64,000 nt of DNA from Palsa-504 sp963789225. Lineage in GTDB: Bacteria > Actinomycetota > Actinomycetes > Streptosporangiales > Streptosporangiaceae. The position numbers were made by a program, and so were the translations under genes. This document shows, piece by piece, positions 23,033 to 30,711 of the stretch; position 1 is the stretch's first letter; each line of letters opens with the position of its first letter. The DNA lies in NCBI GenBank assembly GCA_963789225.1, contig CAWBKD010000002.1:124001-188000 (forward strand). Reading direction: 5' to 3'. The notes under the pieces were generated by a model, which saw only the letters and a program-made list of their open reading frames with translations, made no database searches and had not been told where the DNA came from.

Positions 23033-25056
23033 GACCTCACCGCCATGACCGAGCGCACCGCGGCGGCGATCTTCGCCTCGTCGGGCAGGATGTAGTCCTC
23101 CATCGGCTGGCTGTACGGGACCGTAGCGTCCAGCGCCGTCACCAGCGCGACCGGCGCCTTCAGCGAAGCGAACCCGTGCTCGGCGATCTCCGCGGCGATG
23201 ACGGCAGCGGCCGAGGCGTGCCGGGTGGCCTGGTCCACCAGCACCACCCGGCCCGTCTTGCGCACCGAGTCGAGGATGGTGGCCACGTCCAGCGGGACCA
23301 GCGTCCGCGGGTCGATCACCTCCGCCTCGATCCCCGACGCCGCGAGCGCCTGCGCCGCGGCCAGTGAACGGCCCACCATCGCACCGGTGGCCACGATCGT
23401 GACGTCGTCCCCGGCCCGCCGCACGTCCGCCTGCCCGAACGGCACGAGGTACTCCCCTTCAGGCACCTCGCCCGGCTCGAGCGTCAGCAGGTAATGGTGG
23501 AAGAAGCAGACCGGGTTGTCGTCCCTGATGGCCGTGGCCATCAGGCCCTTGGCGTCGGCCGGCGTGGCGGGCAGCGCCACCTTGAGCCCGGGTACGCCGG
23601 TGAACATCCCGTAGATCGACCCGGTGTGCTGCCCAGCCCACCCGGCCGTGAACCCGTATCCGGCCTTCAGGACGAGCGGGACCTTGACCTGGCCGCCGCT
23701 CATGTACCGGAACCGCGGCGCCTCGTTGACAACCTGGTCCATGGCCACGAGCATGAACTCGGCCATGTACAACTCGACCACCGGCCGGTACCCGGCGAGC
23801 GCGGCCCCGATCGCCATCCCGATCTCCGCGGTCTCCGAGATCGGGGTGACGCGGACCCGGTCCGGGCCGAACGCCTTGAGGAACTCGTCGTTCTCGGTGG
23901 TGGCGATGTTCTGCCCGAAGTACAGCACGGTCTCGTCCCTGGCCATTTCCCCGGCAATGGCCTCGTTGATCGCCGCGATGTAGGGAAGCTGCCTGCTCAT
24001 TCGAGCCTCCTCAATTAGGAATAAGGCGTAGACGTGCCGCAGCGCCGCCTCCGGCGCCGGATAGGGGCTGGCCAGGGCGAACTCCACCGCCGCGGCCATC
24101 TCGTCCCGGGCCGCGGCGGCCATCTCCTCGGCCTGCGCCACCGGGAGCGCACCCGAGGCCGTCAGCCGGTCCCGCATCCGCACCAGCGGGTCGGCGCGCC
24201 GGGCGGCCTCGTACTCCTCCCGCGCCCCGAACACCGCGACCGCCTCGTGCTCGGGAAAGTGCAGCGGGACGCCGGGCGGGGCGATGATGTTGCCGTGGGC
24301 GCTCAGCCGGTACACCTTGGACTCCACCAAGGTGGGGCCGGCGCCCGAGCGGGCCCGCGCGACCGCGACCGACACCGCGTCGTACACCGCCACCGGGTCC
24401 CCGCCGTCGACCGTGACCCCCGGCATCGAGAACGCCCGGGCCTTGACCGACAGCGGCTCGCCCGCCGCCGCGTTGGCGTCCTCCTGCTCGACCCGCGTGA
24501 CGACGTTGTAGGAGTTGTTCTCCAGGACGTAGACGATCGGCAGCTTCCACAGCGAGGCCACGTTCAGCGCCTCGGCGAACGCCCCCTGCTTGGACGCGCC
24601 GTCGCCGAAGAAGCACAGCACAACCTGGCCCTGCCTGCGGATCTGCGCCGCGTACGCGGCGCCCGTGGCCTGCGGGATGCCCTGCCCGACGATCCCCGAG
24701 GTGCCGAGGAAGCCGCGCTCAGGGTCGGCCAGGTGCATCGAGCCCCCGTAGCCGCCGCACAGCCCGGTCGCCCGGCCGTAGATCTCGGCCATGATCGCGT
24801 TGGGGTCGCTGCCGAGCACCAGCGGGTACCCGTGGCACCGGTACGTGGCCATCACCTGGTCGCCGGGGCGCAGCGCGGCCAGGGACCCGGCGATCGACGC
24901 CTCCGCCCCGTCGGCCAGGTGGGTGTGCCCGCGGATCACGCCCGGGTGCTCGGTGAACGTCGCCTTCACGCGTTCCTCGAACTCCCTGATCCGCAGCATC
25001 TGCCGGTACATCCAGACCAGGCGTTCGCGGTCATCCCCGGGCACCGTCTCGCTCAT
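23029..25056 (-). CDS. Fused TPP-dependent dehydrogenase E1 alpha-beta (acetoin/2-oxoacid type)
   Basis: Residues about 1-350 are an E1 alpha subunit with the TPP/Mg segment GDGASKQGAFAEALN and GHTHLADGAEAS. Residues about 353-675 are an E1 beta subunit (ETAEIGMAIGAALAGYRPVV, GQHTGSIYGMFTG). Relatives encode these as two proteins. At the seam (about 24000-24030) the DNA reads ATTGAGGAGGCTCGAATGAGC, a perfect ribosome binding site and start for a free beta subunit (ATG 24000), so both a fusion and a free beta may be made. No E2 or E3 gene is nearby, so it may act as a decarboxylase/ligase rather than in a classic complex. The start ATG at 25056 overlaps the HAD stop by one base. Confidence 0.85.
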   Translation of the reverse strand: MSETVPGDDRERLVWMYRQMLRIREFEERVKATFTEHPGVIRGHTHLADGAEASIAGSLAALRPGDQVMATYRCHGYPLVLGSDPNAIMAEIYGRATGLCGGYGGSMHLADPERGFLGTSGIVGQGIPQATGAAYAAQIRRQGQVVLCFFGDGASKQGAFAEALNVASLWKLPIVYVLENNSYNVVTRVEQEDANAAAGEPLSVKARAFSMPGVTVDGGDPVAVYDAVSVAVARARSGAGPTLVESKVYRLSAHGNIIAPPGVPLHFPEHEAVAVFGAREEYEAARRADPLVRMRDRLTASGALPVAQAEEMAAAARDEMAAAVEFALASPYPAPEAALRHVYALFLIEEARMSRQLPYIAAINEAIAGEMARDETVLYFGQNIATTENDEFLKAFGPDRVRVTPISETAEIGMAIGAALAGYRPVVELYMAEFMLVAMDQVVNEAPRFRYMSGGQVKVPLVLKAGYGFTAGWAGQHTGSIYGMFTGVPGLKVALPATPADAKGLMATAIRDDNPVCFFHHYLLTLEPGEVPEGEYLVPFGQADVRRAGDDVTIVATGAMVGRSLAAAQALAASGIEAEVIDPRTLVPLDVATILDSVRKTGRVVLVDQATRHASAAAVIAAEIAEHGFASLKAPVALVTALDATVPYSQPMEDYILPDEAKIAAAVRSVMAVRS

Positions 25057-25922
25057 CACACGCTCCCATCGGAATCGAGGATCGCCAGCAGTTCGTCCAC
25101 GCCCCGCACCCGCAGGTGCGGCTGGCGGGCGGCGGGCAGGGCGTCGTACTCGGCCAGGCGGCCGAGGCCGGTGCCGACCGCGATGGCCAGCGACCGGCCG
25201 CGATGCGCCATCGGCACCTCGAGCATCGGGTCGTCGCCGACCACGGCCAGGTGCGCCGGAGCGGCCCCGAGCCGGTCGGCCGCGCTGCGCAGCGCGTCAA
25301 GCGACGGCTTGCCCACCACGCGAAGCCCGCAGCCGGTCAGTGACCTGATCATCGCGGAGATGGCCCGCGACGTGCCGAGCGCCCGCCCTCCGTCCACCGC
25401 GAAGAACGGCGTCTCCGAGCAGCTGTACAGCTCCGCCCCGCCCCAGACCGCGTGGCAGGCGGCCTCGAGCGCGGGCATCGTGAACTCGGGGAACCAGCCG
25501 ACCAGCACGGCGTCCGCCTGCTCCCCGGCCCCGGGCGGCACCACCTCCAGGCCGGCCTCGGCCAGCGGCTCGGCAAGCCCGGGCCCGCCCAGCGCCATGA
25601 CCCGCCGGTACCCCAGCCGGGTGAAGACCCGGACCGCGCTGCTGGCCGGCGTCATCATCGCCTCGTCCGGTACGCCGAACCCGATCTCCCGCAGGAGCCT
25701 GGCGAAGTGCGCGGGCGTGCGGTTGGTCCCGTTGGTGAACACCACCCACGGCACCCCGTGCCCCGCCACCCACTGGGTCACCTCCAGCGCGCCCGGCAGC
25801 GGCCGCAGCCCGTGGTTGCGCCGGTCGCCGAGCACCAGCGTGCCGTCCATGTCGAACAGGAACCCGCGGACCGCGCGCAGCCGGGCCAGCGGATCGCGGG
25901 CTCCGGGATCGCGGTCACTCAT
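25056..25922 (-). CDS. HAD-superfamily phosphatase, NagD-like (class IIA)
   Basis: Haloacid-dehalogenase-fold phosphohydrolase of 288 aa. Motif I is FDMDGTL (about residues 22-28), motif II FTNGTNR (about 66-72), and the C-terminal motifs VGKPSLDALR and VVGDDPMLEV (motif IV) are intact. A large C2-type cap lies between. Start ATG 25922 overlaps the end of the carboxyltransferase by eight bases. In this operon it follows a dikinase and a carboxylase, so it could remove a phosphate put on the substrate earlier; that link is inference. Confidence 0.87.
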   Translation of the reverse strand: MSDRDPGARDPLARLRAVRGFLFDMDGTLVLGDRRNHGLRPLPGALEVTQWVAGHGVPWVVFTNGTNRTPAHFARLLREIGFGVPDEAMMTPASSAVRVFTRLGYRRVMALGGPGLAEPLAEAGLEVVPPGAGEQADAVLVGWFPEFTMPALEAACHAVWGGAELYSCSETPFFAVDGGRALGTSRAISAMIRSLTGCGLRVVGKPSLDALRSAADRLGAAPAHLAVVGDDPMLEVPMAHRGRSLAIAVGTGLGRLAEYDALPAARQPHLRVRGVDELLAILDSDGSV

Positions 25923-27387
25923 CGCCACGCCCCTTCAGCTCGAGCCGGAAGCCGGGCTTGTCGACCACGAGCGTGCGCACGGACGGGCGCGTGCCAACCG
26001 CGCGGAGCAGCCGCAGCACGGGCTGCGCCTCCGGGTGGTAGTGCCGTTCCGCCGGGGCGGCGGTGAGCATCGCGTCCACCTCCTCGCCCGGCATGCCGAA
26101 CCTCAGCAGCAGCTCCTCGTCGGAGATCCCGCGCGGCAGCCGCCGCCGCAGCTCGGCGACGGACAGGGGCGGCGGCTCGGCTGCCAGCTCGCGCGCCCGC
26201 GGCCGGTCCAGGATGCGGTCGAGGACCGCGGGCTCGACCGGCGCCGTCGGCTTGCCGAAGCTGCCCAGCACGTACCTGATCACCTGGTCGGGCACGACCT
26301 CGTACCGGGTCCCGCTCAGCACGTTGGACAGGGCCTGCCCGACCACCATCTGCGGGAACGGCGTGACCATGATCGGGTAGCCGAGCTCGGCCCGGACCCG
26401 GCTCACCTCTTCCATCACCGCGCCGAACTTCGCCTCGAGCCCCAGCTCGGCCAGCTGCCTGCGGGTCGTGGTCATGACGCCGCCGGCCACCTGGTGTCGG
26501 CTGAACGCCGCGTCATAAGCCTGCGGTCGGCCCGCGGGCAGCGACTCCGCGGCGGCGAGCCGGTCGAAGTACCTGGCCACCCGGGCCAGCAGCGCGTCGT
26601 CCACGGTCACCGTGTGCCCGAGCTCGCGCAGGTTCGCCACGATCCGCTCGGCGTCGGGCAGCGAGGACCCGTCCGCCAGCGCGCCGCAGGCGACCTGGAG
26701 GACCTCCACGCCGAGGCCGGGCGCGGCCAGGTAGACCAGCGGGGACAGCCCGATCGTGCAGTGCGCGTGCAGCTCCAGGGGCTTGCCGGCCAGGCGGGCC
26801 CGCACGGCCGGGAGCAGCGTGCGCGCTCGCTCCGGGGTCAGCAGCCCGGCCGGGTCCTTGACGTAGGCCCGGTCGATGTCCAGCGACGCGGCCACCCGCG
26901 CGGCGATCCCGGCGTAGAACGCGTCGTCGTGCACGGCCGAGATCGTGTAGGTCAGCGCCGCGATGATCTCGGTCCCCCCGGCCTGCCTGATCATCCGCGC
27001 GGTGGCCAGCACCGCGTCCATGTCGTGCGTCGGGTCCAGGACCACGAACCGCGAGATCCCCGCCGCGACCAGCCGCTGGTAGACCAGCCGCATCACGTCC
27101 GGGTGCGCCCGCTCCCACGAGATGAACCGGAACCCGGTCCCGATGAACTGCAGCGGCGTATCCGGCATGGCGGCCCGGGTGAGCCGGATCCGCTGCCACG
27201 GATCCTCCCGGTGCGTCCGCACCGCGACGCCCATCGCCGTGCTCGAGCAGTAGTCAAGCGCGCGGAACCCGACCCGGTTCAGCACGGGCGCGATCTGGAG
27301 GATGTGCGCCGTCCGCAGCCCGGTCGCGCTCCACAGGCTCTGGTTCCCGTCCCGCAGCGACACGTCCACGAGCTGCACCTCAGCCAC
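25915..27387 (-). CDS. Biotin-dependent carboxyltransferase, PycB/HMGL-like, divergent
   Basis: Carboxyltransferase TIM barrel of the pyruvate-carboxylase/oxaloacetate-decarboxylase alpha type, 490 aa. The biotin-site Lys is in VKDPAGLL (Lys177) and metal ligands in LHAHCTIG (about 206-213). The substrate pocket departs from pyruvate enzymes: SLRDGNQSLW replaces TLRDAHQSL, and QFIGTGFRF (80-88) replaces the LLRGQN loop that holds pyruvate. A substrate other than pyruvate is likely. The C-terminal 100 residues resemble the PYC allosteric/helical segment. I take GTG 27387, which overlaps the biotin carboxylase stop by eight bases. Confidence 0.85.
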   Translation of the reverse strand: MAEVQLVDVSLRDGNQSLWSATGLRTAHILQIAPVLNRVGFRALDYCSSTAMGVAVRTHREDPWQRIRLTRAAMPDTPLQFIGTGFRFISWERAHPDVMRLVYQRLVAAGISRFVVLDPTHDMDAVLATARMIRQAGGTEIIAALTYTISAVHDDAFYAGIAARVAASLDIDRAYVKDPAGLLTPERARTLLPAVRARLAGKPLELHAHCTIGLSPLVYLAAPGLGVEVLQVACGALADGSSLPDAERIVANLRELGHTVTVDDALLARVARYFDRLAAAESLPAGRPQAYDAAFSRHQVAGGVMTTTRRQLAELGLEAKFGAVMEEVSRVRAELGYPIMVTPFPQMVVGQALSNVLSGTRYEVVPDQVIRYVLGSFGKPTAPVEPAVLDRILDRPRARELAAEPPPLSVAELRRRLPRGISDEELLLRFGMPGEEVDAMLTAAPAERHYHPEAQPVLRLLRAVGTRPSVRTLVVDKPGFRLELKGRGDE

Positions 27388-29002
27388 TGGACCTACCAGC
27401 CTTCTTATCCCGAACGAGCGGTGGTTCCCGCCCCGCGCCACCTGCTTCCCCCGGTTGGTCGGCCAGCCGTCGCTCCCGAACGAGCGGTGGTTCCCACCCC
27501 GGGCCTCCTGCTTCCCCCGGTTGGCGCGCCAGCCAGCGCGCCAGCCACCCGGTGTCCACCCCGCCCGCCGCGAACTCCCCGTCTCCGGCCAGCGCGGCGA
27601 GCATCGCCAGGTTGGTCGCGACCCCCTCGATCCGGCACCGGGCCAAGGCGCCGCGCAGCCGTGCCAGCGCCTGGTCGCGGTCCGCGCCCATCACGACGAG
27701 CTTGGCCAGCAGGCTGTCGTACTGCGCCGGCACCGCCGACCCCGCCTGCACGTGCGTGTCCACCCGGATCCCCGGCCCGGCCGGGAAGACCGCGCCGGTC
27801 ACGGTTCCCGGGCTGGGCCGGAACCCGGCCGCAGGATCCTCGGCGTTGATCCGGCACTCGATCGCGTGCCCCTCGAAGCCGACGCCCGCTTGGTCCAGCC
27901 GCAGCCCCCGCCCCTCGGCGACCGCGATCTGCTCCGCGACCAGGTCCACCCCGGTGACCATCTCGGTCACCGGGTGCTCCACCTGGATCCGCGCGTTCAC
28001 CTCCAGGAACCAGAACGCCTCCGCCGCGGGATCGACCAGGAACTCGACGGTCCCGGCACCGGAGTACTTCAGGTGCTGACCGAGGGCGACGGCGGCCGCC
28101 CGCATGCCGACGCGCAGGGTCTCGCCGAGCAGCGGCGCCGGCGCCTCCTCGACGACCTTCTGGTATCGCCGCTGCACCGAGCAGTCCCGGTCGCCAAGGT
28201 GGATCGCGTTCCGGCCGTCGCCGAGTAGCTGCACCTCGACGTGCCGCGCGCCGGTGACGTAGCGCTCTAGGTAGACCCGCGGGTCCCCGAACGCCGCCTC
28301 CGCCTCCGCGCTGGCCACCGCGACCGCCCCGGCGAGCTGACCAGGCTCGCCGACCACGCGCAGCCCGCGCCCCCCGCCGCCACCCGCCGCCTTGACCAGG
28401 ACGGGGTACCCGATCCGCCCGGCCAGCGCGTCCGCCTCGCCTGCGCTCACCTTCCCCCCGGCCAGTGCGTGCGCTTCATCGGCGGTCACCTTCCCCCCGG
28501 CCAGTGCGTGCGCTTCATCGGCGGTCACCTTCCCCCCGGCCAGTGCGTGCGCTTCATCGGCGGTCACCTTCCCCCCGGCCAGTGCGTGCGCTTCGCCGGC
28601 GCTAACCTGCCCGCCGGGCAGCACCGGCAGCCCGGCCGCGACCGCGTGTGCCCGGGCCGCGAGCTTGTCCCCGGCCGCCTCCAGCACCTCCGGGCCTGGC
28701 CCGATGAAGACGATCCCGGCCGCTTCACAGGCCCGCGCCAGGCGCGGGTTCTCGGACAGGAACCCGTACCCCGGATGGATCGCGTCCGCCCTGGCGGCCA
28801 CCGCCGCCGCGACCACCGCGTCCACGTTCAGGTAGCCGGCCGGCCCGATCCCGATCGTCTCGTCGGCCAGCGCGGCCGGCACCGACCCGGCGTCCGCGTC
28901 GGAGACCGCGAGCACGGTCGCGATGCCGAAGCGCCCGCACGTCCTGATGACCCGCACCGCGATCTCCCCGCGGTTGGCGATGAGCACCCGCCGGATGATC
29001 AC
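27380..29002 (-). CDS. Biotin carboxylase with in-frame tandem repeats
   Basis: Carboxylates biotin on the carrier protein using ATP and bicarbonate. The N-terminal Rossmann-like domain starts IIRRVLIANRGEIAVRVI; the ATP-grasp glycine loop is KAAGGGGGRGLRVV; the C-domain contains VNARIQVEHPVTEM and AIECRINAEDP. Two anomalies: residues about 130-194 hold five copies of a 13-residue unit (GGKVTADEAHALA) where relatives have one, directly before the ATP-binding Lys; and the last 45 residues contain two 22-residue repeats (core REPPLVR). Without these the protein would be about 445 aa, the normal size. GTG start overlaps the BCCP stop by four bases. Confidence 0.9.
   Translation of the reverse strand: MIIRRVLIANRGEIAVRVIRTCGRFGIATVLAVSDADAGSVPAALADETIGIGPAGYLNVDAVVAAAVAARADAIHPGYGFLSENPRLARACEAAGIVFIGPGPEVLEAAGDKLAARAHAVAAGLPVLPGGQVSAGEAHALAGGKVTADEAHALAGGKVTADEAHALAGGKVTADEAHALAGGKVSAGEADALAGRIGYPVLVKAAGGGGGRGLRVVGEPGQLAGAVAVASAEAEAAFGDPRVYLERYVTGARHVEVQLLGDGRNAIHLGDRDCSVQRRYQKVVEEAPAPLLGETLRVGMRAAAVALGQHLKYSGAGTVEFLVDPAAEAFWFLEVNARIQVEHPVTEMVTGVDLVAEQIAVAEGRGLRLDQAGVGFEGHAIECRINAEDPAAGFRPSPGTVTGAVFPAGPGIRVDTHVQAGSAVPAQYDSLLAKLVVMGADRDQALARLRGALARCRIEGVATNLAMLAALAGDGEFAAGGVDTGWLARWLARQPGEAGGPGWEPPLVRERRLADQPGEAGGAGREPPLVRDKKAGRSSG
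27409..27540. repeat. 2 x 66-bp tandem repeat at the 3' end of the biotin carboxylase
   Basis: Two adjacent imperfect 66-bp units (27409-27474, 27475-27540), each opening with CGAACGAGCGGTGGTTCCC on the plus strand. The unit is 22 codons, so the frame is kept and the protein gains two Pro/Gly/Arg-rich copies. The opening core is also found at 37050 and 46572, so the unit appears to have grown from a dispersed element. Confidence 0.85.
28422..28616. repeat. 5 x 39-bp in-frame minisatellite in the biotin carboxylase
   Basis: Units lie at 28422, 28461, 28500, 28539 and 28578. The middle three are identical (plus strand GCCAGTGCGTGCGCTTCATC then 19 bases); the outer two differ at several positions. 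39 bp equals 13 codons, so the coding frame is kept. Confidence 0.95.
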
Positions 29003-29613
29003 GGATCGGCCCTGATCCGCATCAGCGTGGCCCCGAGCGCCGCGAACTCGCCGTTAGCCAGGCAGATCTCGGCCACCGTTCCGTCGGCTCCCGCCGTCAC
29101 CGAGTTCATCAGCTTCATGGTCTCCACGATCGCGACCACGGTGTCCACCCCGACCTGGCTCCCCACCTCAACGAACGGCTCCGCCCCGGGCCGCGGCGCC
29201 CGGTAAAACGTCCCCGGCAACGGCGCCCGCACCGCCACCAGCCCCCCCGCCTCGCCAACCCCCACCTCGCCGATCCCGTGAGCCCCTCCAGCTCTGTCAG
29301 CCTCACCAGCCCCAACCCCGTCGTCCTCGTCAACCCCACTCGCCCCGCTGTCCTCCCCGGTCCCAGCTCCGCCGTCATCGATCGGGCCTTGGGGCCCCCC
29401 ACGCCCGATAGACGGGCCTTGGGGCCCCCAACGCCCAATTTCCGCCCCGGCCCCCGCCCCCGCCTCCCCGAGCACCTGGGTCGACTGGGTCCAGCCGTCC
29501 GGGGTGCGGCGGAGGGTCAGGCGGAAGCGGGTGGTCTGCAGGTCGAGCTCGTCGTAGGGCATCGAGTCGAGCAGCGCGAGGATGTCCGCCACGTCCTCGT
29601 TGGTCAGGTCCAT
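28999..29613 (-). CDS. Biotin carboxyl carrier protein with long variable linker
   Basis: Carries covalently bound biotin between the carboxylase and carboxyltransferase. The C-terminal biotinyl domain has ETMKLMN (Lys about residue 167) where most have EAMKM; the flanking GSQVGVDTVVAIV and ADGTVAEICL match the family. The N-terminal 45 residues form a small conserved-looking domain (LTNEDVADILALLDSMPYDE). Between them lies a linker of about 80 residues rich in Gly/Ala/Glu/Asp with a duplicated 10-residue piece (core GPQGP; DNA repeat near 29383-29440). The 204-aa length exceeds AccB (about 160). ATG 29613 overlaps the upstream stop by one base. Confidence 0.88.
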   Translation of the reverse strand: MDLTNEDVADILALLDSMPYDELDLQTTRFRLTLRRTPDGWTQSTQVLGEAGAGAGAEIGRWGPQGPSIGRGGPQGPIDDGGAGTGEDSGASGVDEDDGVGAGEADRAGGAHGIGEVGVGEAGGLVAVRAPLPGTFYRAPRPGAEPFVEVGSQVGVDTVVAIVETMKLMNSVTAGADGTVAEICLANGEFAALGATLMRIRADP

Positions 29614-30701
29614 CACAGCGGCTTCCCCAGGCGGGACAGGATGTGGTCGCTGGCGCGCGGCTTCGGGCTGGCGACGGGTGCACGGTCGCGGGCCGCCCAG
29701 ACCGTCTCCGGGCGGCTCTGCAGCAGCACGATGCGGTCGGCGAGTTCGGCGTGCAGGGGCGGGCTGGCCGGGTCGTCACCCAGGAGCGCCCACTCGATGT
29801 CCTGCGGAGAGCCGAAGTGCTCCTCGACCCGGCGGGCCACCTGGGCCAGCGTCCGGGCCTCGTCGTCGGTCAGGCACGGCCTGCCGCGCAGCGCGGTGGG
29901 CATGGCCTGGGCCGTGACCCCCGTGGCGTTCGGCGCGAAGGAATGCAGCCGGAGCTTGGTGCCGGTCCGCCGCCCGGTGATCTCGCCGGTCACCTTGCTG
30001 ACGGTGAAGCTGTCCGGTGTCACCTCCCCAGCGACCAGGGCGGAGCCGAGTCCCCAGGTTCCCTCGATGGCCACCACCGACCGGTCCCCGGTGACGGGGC
30101 TGCGGGTGAACATGACGCCGGCCGCGCGCGTGCTGAGCATGCGCTGGACGACCACGGCCATCGCCAGGCCGTGCTCGGGCAGGGCCAGCCGACGCCGGTA
30201 GGCGACCGACTCGTCGTTGTACAGGCTGGCCCAGCAGGAACGCACGCGGTCAAGCACCGCATCGATGCCGCGAACCGCGAGGTAGGTGTCCTGCAGGCCG
30301 GCGAAGCTGGCCTCGGGGCTGTCCTCCAGGGTCGCGCTCGACCTGACCGCCACCGCCGAAGCGCCCAGCCTCTCATGGGCGACAGAGATTTGCGCCACGA
30401 CAGACGCCGGCAGCGGAGCCGCGGTGATCGAAGCCCGGGCGTCGGCCGCAAAGCGCCCGATCGCGCCGACGTCATCCGCCGGCAGCCCCGCGACCTCACC
30501 GCGCAGGGCGCCACCGGGATCCAGCGTGCCCATGGCCAGGCCGAACGCCTCGGCCGTCACCACGTAGCCGGCCGGGACGCGCAGCCCGGCGCGGGTCAGC
30601 TCCCCGAGGCTGGCCGCCTTGCCGCCCGCGGAGGCGACGTCGGCGGCGCCCAGGTCGGCGATCTGGCGGACGAGGCGCGGTGGCGCACCAGAGGACTCCA
30701 T
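29613..30701 (-). CDS. PEP-synthase N-terminal-type ATP-binding subunit of a split dikinase
   Basis: ATP-grasp domain of the PEP synthase/pyruvate-phosphate dikinase N-terminal family (about 39 kDa). It should use ATP to phosphorylate the His of the partner protein encoded just upstream. Visible motifs: GGKAASLGELTRAGLRVPAGY (as pattern, about residues 26-46), VRSSATLEDSPEASFAGLQD (the ATP/Mg segment), GVMFTRSPVTGD and the end motif QDIEWAL with LLQSRPET. Size and content match the 40-kDa subunit of Thauera phenylphosphate synthase. I choose ATG 30701, which starts 10 bp after the partner's stop. Confidence 0.85.
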   Translation of the reverse strand: MESSGAPPRLVRQIADLGAADVASAGGKAASLGELTRAGLRVPAGYVVTAEAFGLAMGTLDPGGALRGEVAGLPADDVGAIGRFAADARASITAAPLPASVVAQISVAHERLGASAVAVRSSATLEDSPEASFAGLQDTYLAVRGIDAVLDRVRSCWASLYNDESVAYRRRLALPEHGLAMAVVVQRMLSTRAAGVMFTRSPVTGDRSVVAIEGTWGLGSALVAGEVTPDSFTVSKVTGEITGRRTGTKLRLHSFAPNATGVTAQAMPTALRGRPCLTDDEARTLAQVARRVEEHFGSPQDIEWALLGDDPASPPLHAELADRIVLLQSRPETVWAARDRAPVASPKPRASDHILSRLGKPL

Positions 30702-30711
30702 GACCCGCGGG

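Noticed and set aside
24034..27849. A 1271-codon open frame on the plus strand
   Set aside because: It is antisense to the E1, HAD and carboxyltransferase genes, all of which show intact family motifs; long antisense frames are common at this GC content.
28422..28616. CRISPR array
   Set aside because: Units are head-to-tail copies without unique spacers, lie in frame inside a biotin carboxylase and have no cas genes nearby. The same applies to 36526-36849.
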